Assembly (NCBI GenBank): GCA_031761405.1
Contig: JASEVX010000003.1
Span: 67,849,844-67,913,843, forward strand
Direction: 5' to 3'
DNA: 64,000 nt
From: Serripes groenlandicus
Taxonomy: Eukaryota; Mollusca; Bivalvia; Cardiida; Cardiidae
Below, piece after piece: positions 52,440 to 63,817 of this stretch (position 1 is the first letter of the stretch; every line of letters begins with the position of its first letter). The notes below the pieces were generated by a model. It searched no databases and was not told the DNA's origin. It was given only the letters and a program-made list of their open reading frames with translations. The position numbers and the translations under genes are program-made.

Positions 52440-53435
52440 CTCTGTTTATCAAGACACTGGAGGTATGCACACTTGGTGGTTATATTGTGTGGCAGTTTGG
52501 CACTCGTGTTTCTCTAGACTAAGACAAATATGTGTGTCTTCACTGTTCTTTATAAACATTTTGATTAGTCTAAGTCAAGAAAGAGTTTTGATGCAATAGA
52601 AAATAATTCATATTATAAAATGTAGTTGGCTTCTTCACAGTTTGAATATATATATATCAACAATTAAGCGGCTTAGAAAACATCAGAGTTTAATAAAATA
52701 TGTAAATCATTATTCCGATTTGTAGCGAGTATGAATTTAATACAGAGCTGAGAAGATTGTGGACAAAAGAAGAATTGTGTATTTTGATTTTGATCAATCT
52801 CCACTTTTCCCAAAATGTTTTCAAAATACCCTGCAGCAAAAGGCGCCAAATGTCATCTGAAGCAGGGTAGACAGGCATGCATTTGTAAGAGTTACCTATT
52901 GAGAATAAGACCAAGCATTATTGTGAAACTGTCATTGAGCTGTGCTATAGGAAATTCAACCTTCTGCAGCAGTCAAGCCTGAACAAAAATCTAAGCAAAA
53001 ATGTGTAAATTCTGTATACATGGATGTACAATTATTGACTAGAGTTGAAAGCATTTTGGGAAGTTAAGAATTTGCTCATAATGAGCAACTTCTTCTCTTG
53101 CGACAGTGATTTCAAATGTCATCTGTGCTAAATCCATTTGTGACAATATTTTATCAAGATCAACTTGCACACTCAGTCACTGTACTTGTGATTTTTAAAG
53201 TTTTCGACACTTGCCGATCAGTTGATGAAGCTATCTAGAAGCTTCATGATTAAAGTATGGATTTCGATTAATTTGTTAGAATTAGTAGGCTGATCTGAAT
53301 CTACAATAGTTTTATTTGTCCTCGGGCTGGACTTCCTGTGCATGGCTCAAGTATGTTATTTTATAGTTTATTATTGAATGGTCGTTGTATGTAGCCTTTT
53401 TTGCCGCTTTATTTGTATAGAACTTTTGATAAGGT
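52440..53435. other. Intergenic, no gene seen
   Basis: AT-rich, with worn MITE-1 traces near 52745-52860 and 52960-53150. Confidence 0.45.
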
Positions 53436-53439
53436 GAGT

Positions 53440-54061
53440 TTTTCTCATATGCAACAAACTTGCAGAAGACAACTTTAGAAATGATTTGGGACAATTATGC
53501 AAAATCTCTATTAATGAAAGTTTAATTATTGAATACAGTTGACAGGATTGTGGCAAATTGAGAAATTGCTTAATATGAGCAATTTCTCAATTTGAAAAAA
53601 TAGTGTTTTCAAAAGTGTGTCAAAATATACGTGAAATTGTATAACAAGAGACATATTAGATAGTCAGAAAATATAATGCAAACATCCAGCTAAAAAGAGT
53701 TCTTATTCTTTTATTCCATTCATAGCTGTCTAAGGGGGTTAACCCTTAATATCAAACATGGCTTGTTACGAGAAAATAAGAGTTATTTCCATTTAATACA
53801 AACACAAATAGCATAACTTAATATTGAGTAGTTTTCATGTAATTTTAATTAACTCTTTCCCACATCCAGGCGCTTTCTATAGCCTCTGTAGATGACGACT
53901 TTTGAATATATTGTGGCAAAAGGAGAAATTTCTCCTTTTGCCACAGTGAATTAAACTCTTTTCAATGATTACACTTTCATTTATAGAGATTTTCCATAAG
54001 TTTTGCTCAGACGTCTTCAAAGTAATCTGCTAGAAAATTGTCTTATGTTGGAAAAGGTTAA
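53440..54061. mobile_element. Degenerate MITE-1 (+) and MITE-1 (-)
   Basis: 53440-53640 worn plus copy; 53849-54061 minus copy with the hairpin reduced to GAGAAATTTCTC. Confidence 0.75.
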
Positions 54062-54332
54062 ACAATATTTGACAACAAATATATGGTGACCAACAGCATT
54101 ATTTATAGTGATTTCAAAGTAATCCTCACACTTTTGGTCCGAGAGAAATATTTTAGGTTATGAAAAATATCGATTTATCAAGAAGCATTGTTGTGACACC
54201 CGGGAGTTTCCTTGACCAGACATGTGAGTTATTTGTATAGAAACATTCAAACGTTCACTATTTCATTAAAATTAAAAAAAATAGTCTCGAGCTTGAGTGT
54301 TTGCATTAACCATTTACTGAAAGATGATACTT

Positions 54333-54559
54333 TTAACCCTTTCCCTCATATAGACGCTTTCTGACGCCTCTGCAGCAGACGGCTTTTTGAAAACATAGTG
54401 ACAAAAGAAGAAATTGCTCAAAACGAGCAATTTCTCCTTTTGACACAATGTTTTCCACTTTAAGTCATAGGTTATCCATTCAATGATGGAGATTTTCTAT
54501 GTTTTGACAAAATACGTTCAAAGTTGTCTGCTGCAGAATTGTATGAGGGAAAGGGTTAA
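54333..54559 (-). mobile_element. MITE-1, full length
   Basis: Both TTAA intact. A worn fragment follows to about 54730. Confidence 0.93.
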
Positions 54560-54734
54560 AGTCGTCTGCTTTTAAAATATACGAGAAAACATATAACACC
54601 AGAAACACTGAAAACACGTATCCTGATACTCGGTGAAAAACAGTATGGGAAAATGAGAAATTGCTCGTATCAAGTAATTTCACCTGTTTTAAAAAGTCGT
54701 CTGCTTCTAACTGTTTAAGATATTTAATGTCGTC

Positions 54735-55105
54735 TGTATCATTATAAAAGATTGAGAATCTCTGATATTGACTTGCAAATTTGTGGCTAGCCAAATTTGT
54801 CTTTATAAAAACCTCACTTGTTTGTCACTTTATATGCTGAGAGATGTCACAGGTCTGTGAACATTGCATTCTTTTTTCTTTTTTTTTAAGTTTTGTAAAT
54901 CGTGTATTTAGTTAGATTACGATAAATGTCGTCCTATTTTAAAGCAACAATATAAACATGAATGTTTTTTGTAGACATTCCTTTAAAAGTAATATATCTA
55001 TTGTAATTTGTTAATATCTTCATGTTTATCTAAGAAATAAAGAAATAATTACAATAACTGATCAAGTTTATTTTTCTGTTTTATTGCCTTTGTAGATGTT
55101 AATAT
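54735..55105. other. Intergenic, no gene seen
   Basis: AT-rich and unique-looking; AATAAA at 55036. Confidence 0.45.
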
Positions 55106-55109
55106 ATGA

Positions 55110-55540
55110 GCCCGTCCATGAGGAAAAGGTACACGTTGGCTTTTGTGAACAGTGTAAACCCAGATCACATGTGCTTCTGCAGTCTGATCAAGATCTATTC
55201 TTTTCACATACTACGTAAACAAGCTTGTTAGAAGCTTCTGTCAACTCGTGGACATTCTGATAAGACTTAGTAGATCGACAGGGTAAACTTGTAAAGGCTC
55301 ATACATAAAACACTTTCTTGTCAAATGCCGATTTCTTATGGAATTAATCTCTACCCTTATGCACCAATCAAGTTTAACAACATCTGATTTAGGATTTGTA
55401 TCCGTGATTTCCCCATTAAGAATGAAAATTGAATTTTCAATTTTGAAATAATGTATAAATATTGCTGATGCCTACATAGATGTAAGTCTAACTTACCTAA
55501 GCAGTCACCAAGGGGAGACTCAAACTTGACCTGCTAAATA
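55110..55540. repeat. Diverged interspersed repeat, second copy
   Basis: GATCAAGATCTATTCTTTTC, AGAAGCTTCTGTCAACTCGT, ATTCTGATAAGACTTAGTAG. Confidence 0.55.
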
Positions 55541-55670
55541 CAATTAAATAAAGAAAGAAATGTTGTTTTGAATAATCTTCAAGCGGCTGCTTAATTTTCG
55601 TTGGTTGCATAACAGAGGCGATCGCTAACACAAGTTTGACTATATATCAATCATAGTAGCCGAAACCAAG

Positions 55671-55700
55671 ATGGCTGACAAAAACATCATTTTTGATATG
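55671..55700 (+). other. Candidate first coding exon (MADKNIIFDM)
   Basis: ACCAAGATGG is a strong start context and the ten codons end at ATG|GTGAGC, a good donor. TATATAT lies about 30 bp upstream. AAGATGGC also resembles a YY1 site. No downstream exon recognised. Confidence 0.22.
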
Positions 55701-55925
55701 GTGAGCCCGGAAGTTCACTACCAAAATGTAACGTGCATTTCTAAAATTTCACTGAAACAACTCGGCTGATTTTGAAATAGATTCAACAAATGAACATTGT
55801 GTGACCTTCTACAAGAAGAGATTAAGATAAAAACCAAGTCGATTGCCCAAACGGCATGACCGTCAAGTAACTTTAATGTTACCTTTATATCGAGATCGTT
55901 TAAAACGACAGCAATGAAGAGTTTT

Positions 55926-55931
55926 TATTGT
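55926..55931 (-). terminator. Candidate polyadenylation signal of the Tctex1 gene
   Basis: AATAAA on the minus strand, about 160 bp beyond the stop codon. Confidence 0.5.
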
Positions 55932-56089
55932 CATCTTGTTTTATATAAGAAAATACTTTGTTGACTACATCAGCTAGAGCAGGGATATGAATTTGAGTAA
56001 AGCATGGTGAACGTTTACATACATGAGAATCTATCTGAATTTATACAGTGTATCGAGGTCACAAGCGGATCTCTGCTTAAATTTAGTTT

Positions 56090-56584
56090 TTATTCGTGAA
56101 ACAAGGCGAACACAGTTGCCGCTGCAACAAGGCTTCCGTTCCGAAAATGCGCAGTCGCATAAGAATCGGAACTTGTATTCCAGAGACATTTACTTCCGGC
56201 TACCATACTCTGATCTGATTGGCTCGTTATTGTCACCGTAACTATGAACTTGTAACGAGGAAATTTCATTGTCTTTACTTTGCTTTTAATACTCTCAGAG
56301 ATGCTTTTAACGAGGATGCTGGCTCTTTTTGGATCATATGTAACATCTTTCAATGCTGTGGCTAAAATTCTCTCGACTTCTTGTGTGCATTCTATTGGTT
56401 TGAACTTTTTCAGTGGTGTCTGTTTTGTAGTATTGCCCTTCATGACCAAGGTTCGTTGTCTCAAGACACTCATCTTATTAAGGGAAGCAAGGACGGTCGT
56501 AAATGTACGGGCATTCATCGTGTCTTGGTCTCCATCGCCCTCTGATTTTGGTTTGTTCTGGTAGAAGATACCGCGTTCGGCTCC
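56090..56584 (-). CDS. Tctex1 gene, terminal exon
   Basis: Holds the whole Tctex1 fold, ending FALFHE then stop. The in-frame reading starts GAERGIFYQNKPKSEG right after the acceptor CTTCAG. Confidence 0.88.
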   Translation of the reverse strand, partial: GAERGIFYQNKPKSEGDGDQDTMNARTFTTVLASLNKMSVLRQRTLVMKGNTTKQTPLKKFKPIECTQEVERILATALKDVTYDPKRASILVKSISESIKSKVKTMKFPRYKFIVTVTITSQSDQSMVAGSKCLWNTSSDSYATAHFRNGSLVAAATVFALFHE

Positions 56585-57662
56585 CTGAAGTATGGATAAA
56601 AACCGTTACAAAAATAGATTAAGAAGGGTTAAGTAGATCTGAGTTTTACGTCGTTTCATCTGAATTTCAGCCATCTGTGGCGGCAGGTTCGTACGACCGT
56701 ATTCCATGCAACAATATCTCTAAGAAGTTTGGTGTTTTTCGCCGCTTTCAACAATTGTTCAGTTATATCACAGCGTTTCCTTGGTAAGTTACCAGTTCTA
56801 CTGGTCCATTTATCCTGGCACAAGCTAGTCAGTCGTAATGCTAACCCAGTATGCCTGAGCGCCCAATGAGGGCAGCCATTAGTACCATTTATAAAGTATG
56901 TGGTATGACCTGGCCGGGGATCGAACTCTCAACCTCATCGCTCTACCACTACACCACCAAGGCGGTCTCTCAAAGAAGTGAACTACCGTTAAGGCTTTAT
57001 TCCACTGGTAGACGAATTATGACGCTGGTGGCAAGCAACGACTTTTGTCACTCGTTAGAAATAATCAAGTCGGGATTGAGCTCGTGACGCATGAAATCAG
57101 AACTAATTGAACTGCCATTGCTCGGGGGCTCGACTAAAGAGGGAATCATGGAAGATAAATCGAAACATGAATGTCAAGGGAATGTACACCAACAGCGGCA
57201 ATATCTCATGGATTTCTCTCTGCTTTATAAAATTCAGAATTGTATCATTTTAAACATTGAAACTTTGATCATTTCTGCCATGACCTCGATGGTGTAATAA
57301 CAAACTATATACATATAGTAAAGAACTGAGGCAGATATGAAATAAATTTTGTTTAAGTCGCTCAGAGTCACTTTTAATTTCAGTAATTAAGTGTAATCAC
57401 AGTTTAAATGTTTACGCGAGACCCAGAAAATGTTCAAACATACAACTGCATTAATATTTGCTGTAAAAAGCTTTTTCTCTCTCAGTTTATACCATTTCAG
57501 ACAAATATTCAGTACTATTTCTGCACATATTAGCCCTACAACTAAATAGTGAGACTGACCCTTTAAGATCGTTTATGATTAATTAAAACCAATTACCTTC
57601 GTCTGGGAATCTCTCTCTGATGACGCCGACGCTGACCTTGAACTCACCGATAGGACAGGTTT
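56090..57662 (-). CDS. Tctex1-domain protein (dynein light chain Tctex type, TCTEX1D1/DYNLT5-like), 5' partial
   Basis: Tctex1-domain proteins are small dimeric light chains that link cargo to dynein or work in cilia. Two minus-strand exons: 57597-57662 (acceptor CTATAG, donor GAAG|GTAATT) and 56090-56584 (acceptor ACTTCAG), joined in phase 0, stop at 56090-56092. Family features: repeated I/V-K pattern in SISESIKSKVK, then MKFPRYKFIVTVTITSQSDQ, GSKCLWNTSSDSYATAHF, N-S-L-V and a terminal FALFHE, the usual end of the fold. The N-terminal part (SSRSASASSERD, FYQNKPKSEGDGDQDT) looks disordered, as in the TCTEX1D1 branch. An internal Met at 56518 could be taken as the start, but the frame stays open upstream to a good acceptor, so I treat the 5' end as missing. 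It is convergent with the septin gene. Confidence 0.85.
56728..56968 (-). mobile_element. SINE-B, full length, in the Tctex1 intron
   Basis: GTTTGGTGTTTTTCGCCGCT to ACTACACCACCAAGGCGGTC. Confidence 0.9.
57597..57662 (-). CDS. Tctex1 gene, penultimate exon
   Basis: 66-nt exon encoding KPVLSVSSRSASASSERDSQ and TK. It is flanked by TTGCTATAG and GTAATT, and both ends are phase 0. No conserved domain. Accepted because splice sites and frame agree with the downstream exon. Confidence 0.65.
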
Positions 57663-57714
57663 CTATAGCAACAAAAACAAAAGAAAATGTATTAAACTTC
57701 ACTTTTAACCCTTT

Positions 57715-57920
57715 TCCTCATACGACAATTCTGCAGCAGACGACTTTGAAAGTATTTTGTCAAAAAATAGAAAATCTTCACAATTGAATGAATAACAAAA
57801 AGTAGAAAACATTGTGCCAAAAGGAGAAATTGCACGTTTTGTGCAATTTCTTCTTTTGTCACTATGTTTTCAAAAGGCCGTCTGCTGCAGAGGCGTCAGA
57901 AAGCGTCTATATTAGGGAAT
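57715..57920 (+). mobile_element. MITE-1, GCAC/GTGC subfamily
   Basis: Left TTAA intact, right end stops at ATTAGGGAA; lies upstream of the Tctex1 penultimate exon. Confidence 0.92.
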
Positions 57921-58029
57921 TTGCAGTATTAGTTTTATATAAAGAAGACGTAGGATGGAGCGGAGGAAGAAGATTAGAAGAAGATGGTTATAACGATGTC
58001 ACCGGTTTCAGATGCCTAACCAGCCTGAT

Positions 58030-59208
58030 TTAACTATTTCCCACTTAAAGGCGTATGCTACAGTTATTTATCAAAAAATTACCCAATCATAGAATTTCTT
58101 TATTCTTTGTATTTTGTTAGTACATACAATATCTGGTTAAAATAAGAAAAAAAAAATATATGTTATCAATTTAAAAAAAATATTGGCCTGTCAATGACAT
58201 GACCAATTTCATCAATGGCACAAATGTAGGCATTTTGGACGATAACCTAAAACACACAAAAAATTAAAATGAAAAATACAAATCATATCAAAGCTCAAAT
58301 ATAACTTAATATGTAGAATGTAAATCAATATGAAAAAGGAATTCTTGAGAAAAAAAGGAAGAAGAATATATTAAGCTGTTTTTCAAGGTCGAAATGGTGT
58401 CACATTTTACCCCTGAAAAAGTTAAAATCATACAATTTTTCAAGAAATTTTCTATTCTACATAATAGAATTTTCTGTAATTATCCATAAACATTGAACAT
58501 GGTTTACTTAAATAAAAAATGCAAAAAAAAAAGATAGGTCACCGTACTCCTTTTCTGGTAAATCAACTTTTTCCTTGAAGAAAGGCCTGCTTTTTAAGCA
58601 AAACTGCTGTATTTCTAAGAACGTCCCTTTACTCTAAAAGGAGTACGGTGACCTATATTTTTTTTTGCATTTTGTATTAAAGTGAATGATGTTTAGTGTT
58701 TATGGATAATTACAGAAAATTCTATTATGTAGAATGGAAAAGTTCTATGATTTTAACTTTTTCAGGGGTAAAATGTGACACCATTTCGACCTTGAAAAAC
58801 AGCTTAATATATTCTTCTTCCTTTTTTTCTCAAAAATTTCTTTTTCATATTGATTTACATTCTACATATAAAGTTATATTTGAACTTTGATATGATTTGT
58901 ATTTTTCATTGACAGGCCAATATTATTTTTTTAGATCGATTTCAAATATTTTTTTTTCTTATTTCAACCAGTTATTGTATGTACTAATAAAATACAAAGA
59001 ATAAAGAATTTCTATGATAGGTATTTTTTGTGTGAAAAACTGTAGCATACGCCTTTAAAAACATATCTGCAGCAGACGACTTTGAAATCATGCGAGTAAA
59101 TGTATAATTCTTGAATACAGTTGAAAACATTGTTGCTAAAGGAGAATGTTTTCAAAAGTCGTCTGCTTCAGACGCGTCAAAATGCGTCTGTAACTGGGAA
59201 AGGGTTAA
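58030..59208 (+). mobile_element. MITE-1 split by a 1-kb foldback element
   Basis: Left end TTAACTATTTCCCAC; after the insert the MITE resumes with ACATATCTGCAGCAGACGAC and ends GGGAAAGGGTTAA. Confidence 0.88.
58045..59058. mobile_element. 1-kb foldback element with TTAA duplication
   Basis: TTAA, then AGGCGTATGCTACAG, about 1 kb, then CTGTAGCATACGCCT and TTAA. The arms are near-complete inverted repeats of more than 400 bp (for example GACAGGCCAATA, GTCACCGTACTCCTTTT and AAATGGTGTCACATTTTAC appear on both sides), with a small centre near 58590. No reading frame of note. Confidence 0.93.
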
Positions 59209-59484
59209 ACAAGAGTTGTTAGATTTGTATATTTGTGAAGAAATGCAAAATATATCATTGTTTTAAAAATAGACCAATCTTCACAGCTTTGCTTTTTGAC
59301 GATTTTTGGACGCCAATTTGAATATTTAACCTTGATGCAGACGATATATATGTACATGTCAGACGATTACATACAACACTGTGGTAAGAATTCATATTGC
59401 TCCTAATTGGTATTATATTCATTTGTTCCTACGTCGTTTATTCTATGTTTTCTTAAAACTCTTTGTCCATACATCTGGAGGATT

Positions 59485-59700
59485 TGCCATGGCCGAGTGA
59501 TTGTCGTTGATAGCGGGTGATGTGGTACCGGGCGTCCCAGGTTCGATTCAAGCTCGCGGAGGTCAGGGTGGAGTGCTCCTATGCATGGCATATTTCCTGG
59601 CCTAAAACTGGTTTATTTTCCAAGGGATCACGAATAGTGAATTGAGGCTTTAATGTTACTGAACTTACGTTGAAAATGGCGTAAAACACGAATTTAACAA
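59485..59700 (+). mobile_element. SINE-C
   Basis: CATGGCCGAGTGATTGTCGT, B box AGGTTCGATTCAAG, and the 3' part AATGGCGTAAAACACG. Confidence 0.82.
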
Positions 59701-59765
59701 ATTCGTTTGTCTGGGTTTTCCGTATATATGTATATAGCCTTCACGTCAGATAATCACTTCAGACG

Positions 59766-59997
59766 TTAACCCTTTCCCTCATATAGACGCTTTCTGGCGC
59801 CTCTGCAGCAGACGGCTTTTTGAAAACATAGTGACAAAAGAAGAAATTGCACAAAACGTGCAATTTCTCCTTGTGCCACAATGTTTTTCACTTTTTGTCA
59901 TAGGTTATCCATTCAATTATAGAGATTTTTTACATTTTTTGACAAAATACGTTCAATGTCGTCTGCTGCAGAATTGTCGTATGAGGGAAAGGGTTAA
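59766..59997 (-). mobile_element. MITE-1, GCAC/GTGC subfamily
   Basis: Both TTAA intact; hairpin GCACAAAACGTGC. Confidence 0.94.
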
Positions 59998-60062
59998 AGT
60001 GGTAGCAGGGTAATATAAATTGATTCCATAACTGATAATATCGATCGGTGTATCCAAACTGT

Positions 60063-60345
60063 TAATTAACTCTTTCCCAGTTGCAGACGCATTTTAACGC
60101 ATCTGCTGCAGACGACATTTTGAAAACATTGTGGAAAAAGGAGAAATTGCTCAGTCGACATTTGAAAACATCATGACAAAAGGAGAAATTGCTCATCAAT
60201 AGCACTTTCTTCTTGAACCACAATTGTTTTTCTCCGTATTATATATAATTTTATTTTATTATTTTAAGATATTCCGTTTATTTGCCCAGATGTTTTCAAA
60301 GTCGTCTGCTGCAGATTTATTGCAAATGGGAAGGAGTTTAAGATT
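60063..60345 (-). mobile_element. MITE-1, diverged
   Basis: TTAACTCTTTCCCAGTTGCA to GGGAAGGAGTTTAA, with an internal partial duplication of the core. Confidence 0.82.
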
Positions 60346-60447
60346 GGGAGGTCAATAATGTTAAAACGAAAACAAAATGGTGAATGTTAAAAACATGATT
60401 GATAACGTATTTACGAGTTCTATTTACATAATTATGTAACATTCATG

Positions 60448-60945
60448 TTTAACACTTTCTCTAATAAAGACAAAAGATGACGCCAAAACAGCAGACGACA
60501 TAAAAACAGTTGTGGAAAAAAAGAGAAATGTTTCCAGAAGGGGCAATGTTAACAACACTGGACCCGATAACACTTTCAAATATACAATCCGTTTTTCCTC
60601 CGATGTTTTAAAAATCAGACGACTTTCAGAATATCCTGTCAGTGAACCGACTACGCAGACCTTTCTTTGAGTACAAGTTAACGTAATTTATGTGGCTATA
60701 CATAGATAGATCGTTATCGCATATCAGAGATTATTAATCAGTCTGTAAGAAGTTTAACGTAAAGTACATAATAACGACCGTGCTATAAGAAAACCAACAT
60801 TAGTGTTTTAACCCTTTCCCACTTGTTGACGCATTTTGACCGATATGCAGCAGACGACTTTTGATGAGCAATTTCTCCTTTTGCCATAATGTTTTCAACT
60901 TTATTTAACATTTAAACTTTCATTAGAGATTTTCCGAGAAGGTTA
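60448..60945 (-). mobile_element. Degenerate MITE-1 pieces
   Basis: Worn piece 60448-60620; clearer truncated copy 60808-60945 starting TTAACCCTTTCCCACTTGTT. Confidence 0.7.
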
Positions 60946-61274
60946 ATTTTCGCAGAGCGTGGCTTTTATTACCGTATACAATGATAATCGAATTCAGAAA
61001 AACATGGGTAGGTTTCCCCTACATTAACCGCTTAAATTATGCAAATGCTGAGATTTCATCCCACATTTCTTAATAGAAATGCTTGATTTTTCTCTTACTT
61101 TTGTCTTACATGACCAAATTCTCTTATTCTCGGACTGTTTTAAAATTAGACGCATCTAAAAGTTCATATTAGGTTAGCGGTCAATAAATGTTACTATGCG
61201 ACATCATAATATCACTTTTCATCATAGATATGGCTTGATTCTGGTTTTCACCGACACGGAATTCTGAATCTGCA

Positions 61275-61492
61275 TTAACCCTTTCCCGCATACGACAATT
61301 CTGCAGCAGACGACATTGAACATATTTTGTCAAAAAAAAGAAAATCTCTATAATTGAATGGATAACCTATGACTAAAAGTGGCAAAAGAAGAAATTTCTC
61401 GTTTTGAGCAATTTCTTCTTTTGTCACTATGTTTTTAAAAGTCCGTCTGATGCAGAGGCGTCAGAAAGCGTCTGCATGAGGGAAAGGGTTAA
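61275..61492 (+). mobile_element. MITE-1, full length
   Basis: Both TTAA intact. Followed to about 61780 by a degenerate minus copy; no further copies to the right. Confidence 0.92.
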
Positions 61493-61784
61493 AGTACTTC
61501 GACATAATGTGTTCATGTTAATAATCCTTTTTAAACATGCAGACGCATGTTGACACATCAGACGACCTTGGATTACGTCATACAAAAGGAGAAACTGTTA
61601 GATATTGGCAAAATGAGAAACTGTTCAATGTTGCCATCAGAAAAATGTCCACATTTCCACAATGTGTCCATTTCTATTAAATAGATAAATGTACTTTCAT
61701 TTCTAGACGGTTTTCTTTCCTTAGTTCTGACAAGAGTGTTTGTGTTTGAAAGCAATTTTGTTGTATGTGAGAAAGGATTAAACG

Positions 61785-63758
61785 GTTCGTTTATAGATAT
61801 ACATTACACGATTTCAATGGTGGAATCCTTATCAGATTTGCGATAAGAACTAAGGTTATGCTAGGTAAACCGGACCTATTGTAGTACATTTAATAGTGTG
61901 AAAGATTGACATACATTGATGGCAAAGCGACCCAAGTTGGTATAGTCCATGTAAATTGACCCGTCGCTTGATGAATACATACCAAGGCCACTTTACATAG
62001 AAATTAAAAAATGTTCTTCGTCCTATCAGTCACGTGATTACGACAGTTCGATTTACACGGATAATATCATAGTTGGTCCATAATTAGTACCAAGAGTACG
62101 AACTCGGAATCGCAAAAAGAGCTTGGACTGGCACAATTGAATTTTTTTAATAACAATAAAAAATTGTGAACATGTAGACGACATTCCAGACGCAAACATA
62201 TTAAACCACGTAATTAAAAAGAGCAAGAGAAAGTTGATGCAAGCATCAATGTCACCGGAAAAAACTGCATTCATATATTTTTAGCACACATTCATTCATG
62301 ACAATCAGTAGTCTGAATAAACACATAGTCCAACAAAAGCAAAGAGAACATTTGGGATTTACATGCATTAAAAGCTATTTAATCCTTACTAGTTCAGTTA
62401 ATTACTTATCAGTCACGCACCAAACTTCGATACTAGCATATAGTCAGGACGGTGTGGGGTGGATTCGTCCCAATTATCAATTCGGCCTGGTCTTTGTCGC
62501 CCCAGTCTTATTTAGCCTTCTGGTATGCCAGTGAAAGAGGTATAGTTAACAGTTAAAGTATTAAAATTAAGATCCGAAACCTCGACAGGTGATCAAGGAC
62601 CATGCTGCATCCCCGTTTTGCATTTTATGAAGTTAAAATGACCTCTATGCAAATGGGTTTCGTATCTAGGTTTTCGTTAAGCGGACATCACACGCGTTGA
62701 TGAGGCTGTTCATATTGCTCGGGCTTGACGGAATCTTCTCTGTCAGCAAATGCCGCAAGACCCGCTTTACGACCTTCTCGGTACATATATCACTTCATCT
62801 ATTTTTCGTTTCTTCACTATATGGAGATCTGAGATTGTTCTATTTAAAAAGAATATAGGCTACGCACTAGAAACATAACTGTTTTTAATGTAATATTCTC
62901 ATTTAATGAAACACGAACGATAAGACTAGTGGTAACTTTCCTAGTTGAAGCTTTTAAGCTCAGAAAGGAAATTTTGGAAAAGTAAAGAAACACTAATTAA
63001 ACTAGTTTAAGTGAAAAGAAAAAACCCATTTACAATGCGTTCAAAGGTAAACATTTTTTATGTTATTTCATGTATATAATCATTATGTTTAAGTGTGTAT
63101 ATATATTTGTATATGGACCGGAGTCCTAAATACTGTTTTTAAAGAAATCGAAATTGAAATGAATAAAAGGAAGGCTGAAACAGGAAAGACGATGACTGGA
63201 AGTGACATACATGCCATTGTTGTTATCTAAGCATCTCTAATCTGAGTTTCTAGGACACAGTCACTGTCTTAAACTGTATACGCGTACGATTAAAATGTGA
63301 ATACCTGTAATGCACTGTGAGCAGCATTAATACAATTTGTTTCACGAATTAACCGTCAACTCGAGCAATCTACGGATCTAAATAAAAAAGAACATCGAAC
63401 TGATAAGCCATCTTTTGATATTCATTAACGACGTATCATATAAACAGTTGCCACGAGAGCACTAAGCAGTTGCTTGTAAACGTGTGGAAACTCGTCAGGG
63501 TTTTCACTGTCCACATAAGACGTAAAATATGCTGAGGCTATTTATACATTATTTGGAAAACACCGAATCCCATAAGAGTTGCACATTGCAGGCACATTCT
63601 ATATAAATAATTCGTCCAATATAATTATCTTTCTGATGTGGTATAAGCCATGGGTCTCTATTTGAAGCTGAAATTGAGATAAAGCAAGACGCATTTTCTG
63701 ATGATTCGACTCCGTGTTGTTATCAGTGACATGTACTTTTATAACTATTCAACATTTG
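61785..63758. other. Repeat-free region upstream of the edge gene
   Basis: The only 2-kb stretch without MITE-1 copies near a gene start; no convincing exon seen on either strand. Probably 5' flank of the secreted-protein gene. Confidence 0.5.
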
Positions 63759-63767
63759 TATTTAAAG
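63759..63767 (+). promoter_or_regulatory. TATA-like element of the edge gene
   Basis: TATTTAAAG about 55 bp before the ATG at 63818, in repeat-free sequence. Plausible core promoter only. Confidence 0.35.
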
Positions 63768-63817
63768 ACAACCGTGTGTTCACATGCGTGTATTAGAAGG
63801 TGTAGGGGATACACATA

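Noticed and set aside
62298..62534. 78-residue plus-strand frame in the right-hand repeat-free region
   Set aside because: No signal, domain or splice support; probably chance.
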